A DNA stretch of 64,000 bases from Elysia crispata (taxonomy: Eukaryota; Mollusca; Gastropoda; Plakobranchidae), in NCBI GenBank assembly GCA_033675545.1, contig JAWDGP010008052.1, positions 155,001-219,000 of the forward strand, given 5' to 3'. The notes under the pieces are model-generated. The model was not told the origin of the DNA. It saw only the letters and a program-made list of their open reading frames with translations, and did not search any database. Position numbers and translations under genes: made by a program. Positions within the stretch are counted from its first letter, which is position 1; each line of letters begins with the position of its first letter. Positions 13,285-24,229 of the stretch are shown here, piece after piece.

Positions 13285-14029
13285 TTATAAATAATCTTTT
13301 TTTCTTATTTTGCTCTCCGAAATCGACATGAAAAATATAAAACAAACTTCTACTTTGAATAATTTTTAAACTCCAACATTTTACAACTATTTTAATCTGG
13401 CTTTGAATTTTATAATTTTATCTTTAGATGAGAATGAGTGGAGCACAAAGTAGCGATCCTACAGGGTCACTGACAAACACTTCGGCATGACATGGATATT
13501 TTTATAATTTTCCGGCGATGCCATAACTGTTTTAATCAAGGAACGTGAAATATTCTGTATAAAAGTTTCCTAAAAATTGTATATTGCATGTATACATGAA
13601 TTATGTTTATCATAACTGCACATTGTTAAAAGTTTACAAGTTTTTTAAAGCGATACTGCCTACAAAGTTAAAATACCTAATAAACGAGATCGATGAGGCG
13701 ATGTGTGTGTTGGTGCTTGTTGGTTTTATTTCGTTTGGTTTTTCTTGATTCGAAAAATGTTCGAGATACTGAAAATGTTTTCTTTTCCTTTATCCTATAG
13801 TAGAATTTCCACACTATTTTTTTTTTGCTAATTCCTTATAGGTTAGAAAAGGTTTGGAGTCAAATTATATAAACATAATTCAATTTTAAAATGGTCTGGG
13901 CTAAAAAAAACAACTGAGGGTTTGTCTCCTCTTCAATTGACTCTACTACTACATGACTTTAATATTCAAAACTGTGCGACGGATCTGTCATGAGCTGGAT
14001 CTAAATCTACTTTCTTCCATCTGAGGCAT
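13285..14029. other. Non-coding stretch before the duplicated locus
   Basis: AT-rich, no supported gene or element. Confidence 0.5.
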
Positions 14030-14092
14030 ATGCATTTTTTTTATTTTCTCCCAAAGCACAGGGCAAGGAATCGAAACTGCAATATGTGTGTA

Positions 14093-15460
14093 CGAGGTCC
14101 GTTTCATAAATAAGTTTCCCTACTCTATAAAATCAAAACCGTCTAAGCTATATGTACATGAAATTTGGCACACTGAAGGATCAAACCTTTTGGGAATTCG
14201 CAATGAAATTTTGTGGCTCTATGTTGAACGGATACAAAATAGCATTTACTTTTCTGAAGTCCGTTGGAGAAAAATGGCCGGCATAATAGAAAGCTCACCG
14301 GCACACCAAAATTTTTCAAGATATGACATCCGTGTCATCATAAAATTTTCTGTTTTTTTTGGGAAAAGATGCATCATGCATTCACAAAGATCTAGTGACT
14401 GTTTTAAGAGAAAATGCTCCTTCTATTCAGACGGTAAGAAAGTGGGTAAAAGCTGTTTCAGAGGGACGAGATGACATGGAAGATGAACCTCGTCCTGGCC
14501 AACCTGTGACAGCATGCGGGGATGCAAATATTTCTAAAGTTCTCGTTTCATTGAGTGATGACAGACGAAAAACTTGTGAGGAGATTTCTACGGAAACATC
14601 AATGTCTAGAACGTCCGTGTTTAGAGTTCTAACCAACAAACTGAATAATAAGAAGAAGTTTTCAAAATGGGTTCCACATTTGCTGACAGATGAGCAGAAG
14701 GAGTCAAGGGTCAATTTTTCCAGAAATTTTTGCGGAGATTTCAAACTGAGCAAAATGACTTTTTGGGTCGGATAATTACCGGTGATGAGACTTGGGTGTA
14801 TTCCTGGGATCCTGAAACAAAGCGGCAGTCAGCCGAATGGAGAGACTTTGATGAGCCTCGTCCAGAGAAAGTTCGACGCAAACAAGGGGCTCACAATGTC
14901 ATACACATGATCTTTTTTGACATGAATGGTGTGATTCTGCGCTGGCCTGTACCTATAGGCACCACAATCAATGCACAGTACTACAAGAAGGTGCTGCAAG
15001 ACAAACTCAGACCTGCCATTCGAAAGAAACGACCCGGGCTGTTGGAGTCAGGCATCTTGTTTCACCACGACAATGCGCCAGTCCATACGGCCCGGGCAGT
15101 GACAGACGTTTTGGCTGGCTACAAGTGGGAACTGCTGGAGCATCCTCGCTATTCACCTGACCTTGCTCCCTGTGATTTTCACCTATTCCCTAAAATGAAA
15201 GAACATCTTCGCGGCCAGCGATTTGAAACAGAAGAGGACATTATTCAGGCTACGAAAGTAGCAATAAAGAACCTGGACAAATGTTCTTGCGTCACTGCAT
15301 TTAAAGACTGGTTACAACGGATAGAGAAATGCGCCAACAATGGTGGATGTTACGTTGAATAGGTCAGATATTAAAGGCAATCTGTGCCAAATTTCATCAT
15401 CTTATGCCTTTTGGTTGTTGATTTATGGAGGTGGGAAACTTATTTATGAAACGGACCTCG
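14093..15460 (+). mobile_element. mariner (DD34D) transposon with both terminal inverted repeats
   Basis: The ends are perfect inverted repeats of about 28 bp, beginning CGAGGTCCGTTTCATAAAT at 14093 and ending with its complement at 15460. Each end abuts a TA (14091-14092 and 15461-15462), the usual mariner target duplication. The 1368-bp length is typical for the family. The internal transposase is frameshifted, so the copy cannot move itself, although its intact ends could in principle be used by a transposase supplied in trans. Confidence 0.95.
14272..15362 (+). pseudogene. mariner transposase, two frameshifts
   Basis: A transposase read in three frame segments: about 14272-14350 (starts MAGIIESSPAHQ), 14359 to about 14730 (N-terminal DNA-binding region, contains EDEPRPGQPVTA), and about 14730-15362 (catalytic core). 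The core shows TGDETWVYSWDP, HHDNAPVHTA and YSPDLAPCDFHLFP. Counting from the Asp of HDNAP to the Asp of PCDF gives 34 intervening residues, which is the DD34D signature of true mariners. The first break lies in the T8 run at about 14353-14360, the second in the T-rich stretch near 14717-14730; both look like slippage indels. The catalytic Asp triad is retained. Confidence 0.92.
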
Positions 15461-15634
15461 TATTTATGTGGACGAGAGAACGAAGAGATTTTTACTTTAT
15501 TTAGTTCAAGAACTCCGTGTTCATAAATTATCGTTTGAGTGTTAGTATGTGTATCAATGATGAGCGCATTATAATGTTTTACTCTTGCTTGATTTCAAAT
15601 ATATGAAAGTTGAATCTAATTATATCCTATGATG

Positions 15635-16337
15635 CGAACTGTGTTTTCTGATTTATAATTCTTGTTTTTCTGCTTGAGTTGGTTTTGATGCTAATATGAG
15701 TATAGATATTTGGCGCGTGTTTCCTTTGTGTTCCGGAGCAAGTTCACCAAGGGTTCCAACTAGACACATTATTTATTAGCCTTGCTGTCTGGAAAAGGAG
15801 CGTTTGTCCACTAGGGTGCGAATATGAGCCTTTGGTGCTGATTGTACCCAGATAACAAATACCAAGATGGCACTGGTCGTTTGGGACGCCAGATGAAAAG
15901 TGTCAAGGTGACACTGGTCGTTTGGGAGGCCCAGAATAGTGCAATTTGATTGGGTAGAGACTAATTTAGAATCAGGTAGGGGCGCTTCTCATGTGAGAGT
16001 TTAATATCGAGTTAGCTTGAACTCCAGACATTCCACCTCGAGCTTCCGAAATGAGTAGATTTGCTTTTTGCTTATCATAGTTTCCTATGAACAGTTTTCC
16101 TCACCAGATACTGGCGTGGTAGATAAGTGGTAGAGAAGTGACGTTTTTACCACAAACCTTGTTAGGTTTCATTAGTTGTGTTGATGTCCGCGATTTTCAT
16201 ACTCTTTTAGGTAAGTGAATGAATTTGTTTCACTCTATTATTCATTTTAATGTTATTCAATTTATGCTGTGCACCAGACTTATTGAACTTCCTCAAACCT
16301 GACTTAATTTTGTGTAATGGCAAACTTTTATTAAATA
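15635..16337. other. Non-coding stretch between the two mariner-type elements
   Basis: No gene. It contains a short direct duplication: CACTGGTCGTTTGGGA occurs at about 15868 and 15911, 43 bases apart. Confidence 0.6.
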
Positions 16338-17757
16338 CAGGGTGTACCAAATTCGATGACCTCCACAAAATCTTTAATTACTAAATGACCTTGAAAGGTA
16401 ATGCAACACGCTTATACAGAAATACAAAAGAACCATTCGGAAAGTAAGTAAAGTTTTATACAGAAACATGTAACGGTTTTCCATCTGGACAACTTTATAG
16501 AAGCTGTTCAATATGGCCACCATCTCTCTGAACACATCTCCGCATTCTGAGCAAAAAATGTTGAATGGTGTCCTCACATTGCTCGGGTGTGACAGCTCTA
16601 ATCAAACGTTCGACAAGACTTTTGAGATCATTTAAAGTTTGAAATTGTTCTCCTGACATCTGGTCCTTGAGGTGACCCCAAAGAAAAAAGTCTAAGGGAT
16701 TTAAATCGGGACTGTGTGATGCCCATGTTTTCTCGGTGAATCTGCTAATGACGCGTCCTTCAAAGTGGTCAGTAAGCCATGTCAAGACCCGTCTTGCCGT
16801 ATGAGGAGCGGCTCCGTCCTGCATGAACCACTGCTGACCTCTTGCTTCATGGCCGCAGAACCGTCCCAATGCTCGCCAGATGCGAGTAAGCACATTCATA
16901 TATCGATCAGCTGTAACAGTCTCCGTTGCCCCGTCTTCGTTACAGAACCAAAAAGGTCCAATAACTCCCTGTGCACTCAAAGCTACCCACGCTGTAGCCT
17001 TTGTAACATGAAGATTTCTTTCGATCACCTCATCTGGTCTCTCAGACGCCCAATGCACGTAGTTCCGCGAGTTCACTGTACCACTGAGATAAAAGTGGGC
17101 TTCATCACTGAACCACACCGATCTCAATAAGTCTTCCTCCTCTCTCACTTGTCTTAAGAACCAGGCACACATGGTTCTTCTCTGCAAAGCATTTTCCGGG
17201 GTCAGTCCTTGATGAACGGAAATGTGGTATGGTTTCATTTTTAAATCATGTCTCAAAATTCGATGAACTGAGGATTGTGACACCCCAAGCTCTGCACTTC
17301 TTCTTCGAACTGATTTCTTTGGTGTTGCTTCAACAGACATGAGAACAGCCTCAATGTTCTCTCCACATCTTACAGGCTTTGCATAGCTCATTCCGCGTCG
17401 TTTGTGACCAACTGACAAGCAACCAGAAACATTGAACTGCTCATACCACCTTCTAATTGACTTGGCTGTCGGTATGTCAGACCTAGATCTACTATCCAAG
17501 CCATATTTTTTGCAGAAAAGCAACTGAACCTGCTTTGGACTTCTGAGTAACGAATAGTTTTCTACGCAAAATGCCTTTTGTTTACTACTAAAACCCATGC
17601 TTGTTACAAAACTTTCGACTTCTTTTCAACAAATCTGTCAAGATAGATTGTTTTCCGGTAGTCCATACATGACTCTATTCAATTTTGGTGCAATTCGATG
17701 CGCATCGGGAAACGCAATTCACATTTCGCCGGAGGTCATCGAATTTGGTACAGTAGG
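16338..17757 (-). mobile_element. DD41D mariner/Tc1-superfamily transposon, apparently complete
   Basis: Inverted repeats share GTACCAAATTCGATGACCTC near 16343 and its complement near 17731-17751. The outermost few bases differ between the ends (CAGGG against CCTAC). TA dinucleotides flank both ends (16336-16337 and 17758-17759). It encodes one uninterrupted transposase on the minus strand. Total length is 1420 bp. The intact ORF and clean ends suggest a recent insertion that may still be competent. Confidence 0.93.
16495..17598 (-). CDS. DD41D transposase (mariner/Tc1 superfamily), full length
   Basis: A 367-residue ORF with no stops. The N-terminal part has a helix-turn-helix region including TAKSIRRWYEQFNVSGCLS (about residues 44-62) and a second candidate helix around SAELGVSQSSVHRILRHDL (101-119). 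The catalytic DDE/D-type core shows Asp165 in WFSDEAHF, Asp261 in FMQDGAAPHTA and Asp303 in SPDLNPLDFFLWG. The spacing between the last two is 41 residues, which defines the DD41D group (rosa/VISITOR-type in the literature) and differs from the DD34D neighbour. The protein would act in the nucleus, binding the terminal repeats and cutting and pasting the element at TA. The first ATG, giving MGFSSKQKAF, is used because it begins the conserved N-terminus, 160 bp inside the element end. Confidence 0.93.
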   Translation of the reverse strand: MGFSSKQKAFCVENYSLLRSPKQVQLLFCKKYGLDSRSRSDIPTAKSIRRWYEQFNVSGCLSVGHKRRGMSYAKPVRCGENIEAVLMSVEATPKKSVRRRSAELGVSQSSVHRILRHDLKMKPYHISVHQGLTPENALQRRTMCAWFLRQVREEEDLLRSVWFSDEAHFYLSGTVNSRNYVHWASERPDEVIERNLHVTKATAWVALSAQGVIGPFWFCNEDGATETVTADRYMNVLTRIWRALGRFCGHEARGQQWFMQDGAAPHTARRVLTWLTDHFEGRVISRFTEKTWASHSPDLNPLDFFLWGHLKDQMSGEQFQTLNDLKSLVERLIRAVTPEQCEDTIQHFLLRMRRCVQRDGGHIEQLL

Positions 17758-18340
17758 TATATATGATCTTTCAGTTTTACTAAGCATACTGATATTATAA
17801 ATGCTTGATCCAGAACCAGAAAATGTAGATTTCCATGTTACCAATTACAAACAAACCTTTCTTACATAATTTGTTAGTGTAGTTTTCTCATTTACTATTA
17901 ACTTTGCTTGCGCATTTTTTTATTTTCTCCCAAAGCAAGAGGCAAGGAATCAAAACTGCAATATGTGTGTGTGTGTGAGTGTGCATATATGTATAGGCGG
18001 ACGAGTGAAGGAAGAGATTTTTACTTTTAATTCAAGAACTACGTGTTCATACGTTATCGTTTGAGTGTTGGTATGTGTATCAATGATGTGTGTATTTTAA
18101 TGTTTTACTCTTGCTTAATTTCAAATGTATGAAAGTTGAAACTAAGTCTATTCTATGATGCTATTTTATACTGATATTATAACTGTTTGATCAAGAACAG
18201 TGTAATATATATTGCTTTCCATGCTACCAATTACAAACAAACCTTTCTTATATACACGTGTAATATGTTGGTGTTATTTCCTGGTACATCTAAATTCTTA
18301 TTTACTAATAGTAATACCTTTGCTTGCGCATTTTTATCAT
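17758..18340. repeat. Duplicated locus, copy B, inside a short tandem duplication
   Basis: 17911-18165 is the uninterrupted counterpart of copy A. It is flanked by two related segments, about 17785-17925 and 18165-18340, sharing ACTGATATTATAA, TTACCAATTACAAACAAACC and CTTTGCTTGCGCATTTTT. The locus is therefore built from tandem units of about 380 bp. At the position of the mariner in copy A, copy B has only a TG/TA-rich stretch (about 17961-17996). Confidence 0.85.
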
Positions 18341-20027
18341 ATCATAGTGGACTTATCGTCATCGGTGTTGTAAGCGTGTCGTCAATCATTATCATTCTTA
18401 TTCTAAGTATGTTTCGCATTAACTTTGCTTTCGACACATGTTACGTTCTATTGGCTAAACAGTATTCCAGGTATTTATAACTGTGTTATATTGGAGAGCC
18501 TTTGAGGATGGAGAGTTTTATTGAGATTTTTATGAATTCACTGATCATTTAGATGAAAAAAAAGGACGATGATAAGGCCCCATCGCTCACGAAGCGCCTC
18601 GGGTGTGCAGAATTCAATTTCTCCCAGCTTAAGTTTGTTATGAGTGTGAGAGACGAAGAAACAATTACGGCACCGGACACTGTGTGTTAAGGCTGACGGA
18701 AGCCTGTTACAGAAGATATTATTTGTTTCATTAAAATTATGTTTTATAGTACCAGTATGGAAGTCGTGCACCTCTTGCAGGTTTCAGCCACGCTAACCCA
18801 TTGGTGTTTGAGTCTCTCAAATCAGGTGCAGCAGTTCGAAGACTGCCCTCCGCTTAACCTTTCGGTAACCTGGGTGAGCAGAGAAAGGCAGCCGGCTGGT
18901 CCCGGACTCGAATTCATTGACAAGTGGAATCATTATCTGGGCGATGGGTTCCATAAGCAAAACGTTACTACACGTACATTGCAGTTGTTTCCATACACTG
19001 TTACGAACATTATTTTGCAGAGTTATTCTTTTTAGCAATTATAAGTGTTGTAACTATTCGTAATGAATGAATGTATGTATATTATTAAGACCTGTGTATT
19101 TACACGTTGTATTTTCATTATTTTCTCCCTGAGAGTTGTACACTTTTTGGCTGTGATTTTCTTCTAGTTACTTTTCTAGTTGTTTTGTTCTTTTAGCTTT
19201 TAGCTGTTTTTTTTTTATAAGTTATTGTTTTTCTTTTTTTTTTTTTTTCTGATTTTCCTTCTAGCTGGACAATACAATACACATTAAAAACGAACGTCGT
19301 GCCTTCAAAATCACAGTTATTAGTTGTCGTCATCATACCATCATAAATCACAGCACAGTATCATCATAATCTATCTTTCTATAACTTTGCATAAAAGGAG
19401 AGCACCCCCACCCACCAGGGCAACTACTGTATATATTATTTATATATATAATAAAACATCCCATATTACGATGAGTCGAGTTTATTCATGCATTGAAACA
19501 AAACCTTTGAGAACATATGTGTTGGCGTCCGGTAAAACCCTTCGGGTCCAGATAAGAAAAAAAAATTAGATGAGCCTCGTTTTACATTTTGCAAACAACC
19601 CTGATCATTTTGTTTGAAGGTTTTATCTTTTTGTTCAGATAAAAATTTATGCAGTTTTCAATTCACCCGGTTGAGAAAGTGTTGTTTTAATAAAATAGCG
19701 TTGAAAGCTGAACGTACTTATTTAGATCTTCTTTGGTTACCCCACAAATCTGATCTGAAGTGGTATTGTAAAATCATTTAATTCAAAAGGCAAGATATTT
19801 CAGAAATAAATAAAACATTCGAACTAAATAGGTCTGGCACAAAACTAAACCTAGCGACACTCGAAGGGTTTTCCCGTTCGCCCACACATTATTGTGGAGG
19901 TGTCGAAATTTTTATAGAGTGTGCAGAATTGTCATGTCATTATTTACATCGGATTTCTTTCAGTTTTTGGTATGAATATTTATATTTAGCTTTAGGTGCT
20001 CTGGCCCATTATAATGAGCATTGAGAA

Positions 20028-20030
<3 letters not shown>
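18341..20030. other. Mostly non-coding stretch with an unassigned ORF
   Basis: The only notable open frame is 18739-19035 on the plus strand (98 aa, starting MFYSTSMEVVHLL). It is richer in GC than its surroundings, but I recognise no domain and it lies beside no clear splice signals. The rest is AT-rich with T homopolymers near 19209-19250. Confidence 0.45.

Positions 20031-20032
<2 letters not shown>

Positions 20033-20093
<61 letters not shown>
20033..20093. repeat. (TTA)n microsatellite
   Basis: About twenty TTA units, directly followed by the small fold-back element. Confidence 0.95.
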
Positions 20094-20095
<2 letters not shown>

Positions 20096-20228
20096 ATTAT
20101 GGAGTGTGTAAAATGGCCATGTAGCCAGAAGAAAGTAGTGTCCTGTTTCCCTCTTTTCCTTTGTAAGTTCGCCTTGCAAGTTTAATTTGGCTACATGGCC
20201 AGAATACTCACTCCCTAATAATTATGAT
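20094..20228. mobile_element. Small fold-back / MITE-like element
   Basis: A perfect 14-bp inverted pair, TGGCCATGTAGCCA at 20114-20127 and its complement at 20188-20201, lies inside a longer imperfect one. ATAATTAT-GGAGTGTGTA on the left pairs with ATAATTATTAGGGAGTGAGT read from the right. The roughly 135-bp unit folds into a stem of about 38 bp with a 60-base loop and has no coding capacity. Sitting at the end of a TTA microsatellite is typical of insertion into TA-rich DNA. It may instead be a structured non-mobile sequence. Confidence 0.6.
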
Positions 20229-20429
20229 TTCATCAACTATGGCGTTCTCCGTTCACTTCTTTTCTGACTCCGATTTTGATTAAGGTCGCAAGTATTCTTA
20301 TCTATAATAATACAGAGTTTTACTTCTATGTCTGGCATACTCACGGATCAATTAAGTTTAAACAAAACAAAAAATGGGTGTTGAGCTAAAGATAAGGTTA
20401 CTTTACTAGTATCAAATTGCGACAATATT

Positions 20430-20558
20430 GGATCTCTCCCTGACTGTCTGTCTGTCTCTGTCTCTGTGTGTCTGTCTCTCTCTATCTCTTCCTCCCTCTC
20501 CCCCCCCCCTCTCTCTTCCTCCCTCCCTCCCTCTCCCTCTTCCTCTTCCTCCCTCCCT

Positions 20559-20626
<68 letters not shown>

Positions 20627-20637
20627 ATCTCCCTCTG
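20430..20637. repeat. Polypyrimidine low-complexity tract with (CT)n
   Basis: TGTC, CCT and C-run segments followed by a pure (CT)n block at about 20571-20620. One strand is almost all pyrimidine for 200 bases. Open frames through it on both strands (Leu/Ser/Pro and Glu/Arg repeats) are artefacts. Confidence 0.95.
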
Positions 20638-20812
20638 AGAGCTTAAACTGAAAAGTAACTGCACTTTGTAAACCTATTAACCATACCATTCTTTTACAAT
20701 ACATGATAATGTTAATCCATTCAATTTCTAGTAGAGAAACTCTTATATTATTTCAGCGGTTTAAAATGAACCGAAGATTAAAAGTTAAGTGCCTAGAAAG
20801 GCTGTCAAAGAC

Positions 20813-21010
20813 AGCTGTTTAAACTACTTCCGAATGCTACAGCTTATGTACATAATTATGTACTTCGGATAAAAACAAACAATCCAATCAGTTATAATTT
20901 TTTTTTCCGAATGCAAGTTGCTATGGCTTATGTGCTTCGGATAAAAACATGCAATGCAATCAGTTGTTTATACTACCTCTGAAACCTACAGCTTATGTGC
21001 TTCGATAAAA
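20813..21010. repeat. Diverged three-unit tandem repeat, period about 75-85 bp
   Basis: The sequence GCTTATGT..(A/G)CTTCGGATAAAAAC recurs at about 20844-20876, 20936-20949 and 20991-21008. Each instance is preceded by a TCCGAATGC or TCTGAAACC segment, and the first two are followed by AATCAGTT. Units are diverged, so the duplication is not recent. Confidence 0.7.
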
Positions 21011-21879
21011 TCTTAAAGCTACATTGATCCTGGATGCCTGATCTCTTGAGCTTCAGTCAACGAATCAGATCTCTGCATTATATTTAAGTATTTTTCAATG
21101 ATTTAGCTTAATTATAGCTTTAATAAAACTTCTGAAGAGGTTAAATTGCTGTATTGGCCCAAAATACTCTTATTGGATATTTATATCTTAGGTGCAATAC
21201 AGCTCAACATAATTTGTCTTGAAGTAACGTGTAACTCTATCAAATGATTAAAACATGGCAAAAGCTGCGATGTATTTCGGGAAAGCCCTGACTGATTGAG
21301 AAAGGTTTTAGAGGCCAATTTTTCAAATAATAAATAAAGATTCTTTAATCTAATTTTAAGAGATGATGATTTTACGGAAAGGGGCAGGCAATCAGCAGCG
21401 ACCGTACTTTCCTAAAACTTACAAATCGTCCAAATAATACTACAAAGATGTATCTTTGTCCGGAATTTGATGTATTGAAAAATACCCTACATAATTAAGT
21501 TGTGGTAAGCGCATGGATAAAGGGTTATAAGTATTCGATTTGTCCTCTTCGGTCCATAATCTTAATACTTTATGTGCTTGTTTGGTTTTATTTCTGCTAT
21601 TATTTTTGTTTTTACCAGTTGAGTTTTCTGTTCTGCATTATGGCGAAACTGCATCATAAGTTACAAACATCAAGGAACAATTATAATCGTAAAGTCGCCA
21701 ATTCCGATTCTCCGATTCTCAGAATCGTCGAAATGAACGACAACTTGAAAACAACATTGCACATTTATTGAACCCTTTATTTGTTCAGAGTTCTTAAAGA
21801 TTGCGAAAATGGGAAGTGCAACAAATTAAAAAAAAAATTAGAAACAGAATACTCTGCATCGTAAGCTAGATTGGGGCTA
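21011..21879. other. Non-coding stretch
   Basis: No supported gene. A 13-base palindromic word GATTCTCAGAATC occurs near 21715, and a close match occurs at about 23380 beyond the hAT element. Confidence 0.5.
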
Positions 21880-21881
21880 AG

Positions 21882-23030
21882 TCTAAGGTGCTTTTCAACC
21901 CTTTTTGAGCCAAGGCACATTTCTTTCATTGAAAAAAGCCTGGGGCACATCACTAGCTGAAAATGTTAAAAAAGCTTATATTTACAATACAAGTGTTATA
22001 TTGTTAATAAAGCCTTTTTTTTTTAAACTCTGTTGAATAGTGCTTTAATGTCTTGAATACATATCGAATAAATGCAAAGAATAAAATATTTATAATATTT
22101 CATATTTATTCTCACTCAGTGTGAAACCTGGGTCTGTTGGAATCGATGAAAGACGCACGCGAAACTCTTCCTCCACAGCTCTCAGCCTTTCTCTGTTTTT
22201 AGTTTTTACAGCAGTCAGATTTGAAAAGCTCACTTCACATAGATATGTTGTGGAAAATGGGAACAATGTCAATATAGCTTTGTTGGCCAGCATGGGGAAC
22301 TTCTTGGCAGCTGCCAAACAAAAGCTGTCCAAAGGTAGATCAGCAGAGCTTGTCTCAGTTCAGTTAGTTCTTCCTGATTCTTTAAAGTTATGTCCTTTCC
22401 AACAGCTGATGCTGAACTGAATGGGTCCCTAACCCAATCAAGGCACTCTGTGGAGACTGAGGGGAAATAAAATGACATCTTCTCCTCAAGAGATTTCAAG
22501 TGTTTAACTATTGTCTCAGTCCAGCAGTAATAAAATCTTGCTATTATTGGTGAGTAGGAACATTTCAAGATTGCCAGTTTCCACATATTGCTGCCAGAGT
22601 TGTACTTTTGAACGGAATCCTTTTAATCTGTAATTGTAAGGAGGTTTTCATTTCGGCCTTGAATTCGTGTATTCCGTTCATTCAGATGATGAAAAATATC
22701 CGCCTTGCACACCACTCATCACTTACAAGCAGCTTTGCGTAATCAGATCCCTCATTTGCCAGGAACACTTTAAGTTCCTCTCGCACAACCTCATCCAACA
22801 CAGGAACAAGGTCTGCTGGTAAAGTGCAGACGCTTGTGTAGTTTTCCCACTTTAGTTCTCCTTTTTCCAGATATTCTGATGTGACCCGAAAAATTTCCTC
22901 TCCTGTTGTTTTTTTCTAACAAAACCTTGCAAAATAGCGCTAGAATACTCAGGCACGCAAATTGGATAACTTCCCACGCCACACCTGATAATATCTCGCG
23001 CCAGTGTGCCGCGGCACTGCAGTGTGTTTA
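21882..23030 (-). mobile_element. Internally deleted hAT element (minus strand)
   Basis: The left end carries GGTGCTTTTCAACCC, matching the common hAT terminal theme of a gene-proximal TTCTCAACC-type motif. The right end carries GTGTGCCGCGGCAC near 23004, a motif seen at the ends of several animal hAT elements. The minus strand between them codes for the C-terminal part of a hAT transposase. At about 1.1 kb it is far shorter than an autonomous element, so much of the N-terminal coding part is missing. I could not define an 8-bp target duplication with confidence. Confidence 0.7.
22090..22910 (-). pseudogene. hAT transposase relic (ZBED5/FAM200-like C-terminal part)
   Basis: Minus-strand fragments in order: RRGNFSGHIRIS near 22860-22900, a broken stretch with features like VREELKVFLANEGSDYAKL near 22740-22790, SLEEKMSFYFPSVSTECLDW near 22430-22490, then [20 protein letters not shown] near 22180-22250, followed by [19 protein letters not shown]. 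The last two belong to the hAT C-terminal dimerisation region (the CEVSFS..T..KTK..R..L pattern shared with domesticated ZBED5/FAM200-type proteins). Frame changes at about 22270-22330 and near 22600-22700 show it is dead. Confidence 0.8.
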
Positions 23031-24056
23031 AAAGACTTAGAATCCCATCAATATCAACTTAAGGCCGGGTATCTTTTGATTCTTGTCTTCCGCAGCCAGT
23101 CATACATGAGCCCAATTCCTTAACCAATCCTCCGACCCGATACCCGCCAACCATTTCCTAAAGCGTGAAGGAACTTGTGTTCACTAAACCCTCTTTCTCC
23201 AAATAGTACCAGTGAAAAGTGAGATCAAACCCGCTAGCCTCCTCCCTTCTCCCTCCCCTTCGCAACCTTCTTATTGACATTACGTGTGACGCATCCTCCA
23301 TCTTGCCTACTTTGCTTTTTTTCATGACCGAGCCAGCGTTCCAGATTCGCTCATTCGTCATTCGTGGACGCCATACTGTTATTCTCAGAATCGGCGATTC
23401 CGATCCTCAGAATCGATTCTGCCCTCCTTTAGCACTTTCCAGTCTCCCACTAGATAACTGTACACCACGCCGCGCAGTCTCACTTCGACTTAGCCTTCAG
23501 TCTTGGGTTAGCCTCAGTGGTTTTGACTAATTTTCTTCACTTTTCTCACACAGGCTTAGTTCTACAATTTACATAAAGCAGAGAAAGGTGATAAAGAGTA
23601 CGTACTACTCTAGGCCAAGGCAGCTATAGGCACTGTAAAATTGGTACTACTTTGCTACCTTCGAAGTAAACGATCGCGAAGCAATCCTGTGGCTGACATG
23701 ATTGCTATTCAATTTACAAATAATTATACATCTGATGCATTGAATTGCTACATGCATTTAATATCGCAAAGCTTTTTTGTATTTGCCGGTCCACATGCCT
23801 TCACAATTTTTTTTTTTCATTTGCCTATATAGTACACAAGCATGTCTTGATTTCCCGTTCAAATGAACAGGTGGGGAAGTCAACTCCATTGAAGAAATGC
23901 AAACTTCACAAAAATAACAAACTTATATCCTCCAGAGCCATGCAACTACACTGAAGAAAAACAAACTTCACAGTAATGAACAGGTGGAGAAGACTACAAA
24001 GTCATGTTCTACAATAAGGAAATGCAAATTTTACAATAACACACACACACACACAC

Positions 24057-24095
<39 letters not shown>

Positions 24096-24229
24096 ATATA
24101 TGGAACTGCCCTGTACGCTTGAGATGGGCGATAGGTCTTGAGAACTGAAGGTATAGGTAGCTCTACGGAGAGAGCATGGTAAGAGTAGTGCACAGGCAAG
24201 ATGTAAATCCACTGCCATAAGGACAACTC
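23031..24229. other. Non-coding stretch with a (CA)n(TA)n microsatellite
   Basis: A moderately GC-rich patch at 23200-23520 has no convincing coding frame. A (CA)n block at about 24041-24057 runs into (TA)n to about 24090. No gene is supported. Confidence 0.5.

Larger units (their letters stand above)
14030..15634. repeat. Duplicated locus, copy A (split by a mariner)
   Basis: The segments 14030-14090 and 15463-15634 together match one continuous segment at 17911-18165. Shared landmarks, in order, are TTTTCTCCCAAAGCA, CAATATGTGTG, GGACGAG, TTCAAGAACT, TTATCGTTTGAGTGTT and CTATGATGC. The mariner interrupts the match at a TA. Confidence 0.88.

Noticed and set aside
18833..18915. Possible SINE B-box (GACTCGAATTC and GTTCGAAGAC words)
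   Set aside because: No A box at a suitable distance and no second copy in the window.
20348..20704. Glu/Arg repeat protein on the minus strand
   Set aside because: Shadow of the CT-rich low-complexity tract.
24041..24090. CRISPR-like or spaced repeat structure
   Set aside because: Simple CA and TA dinucleotides without spacers; no spaced direct repeats of CRISPR type anywhere in the window.
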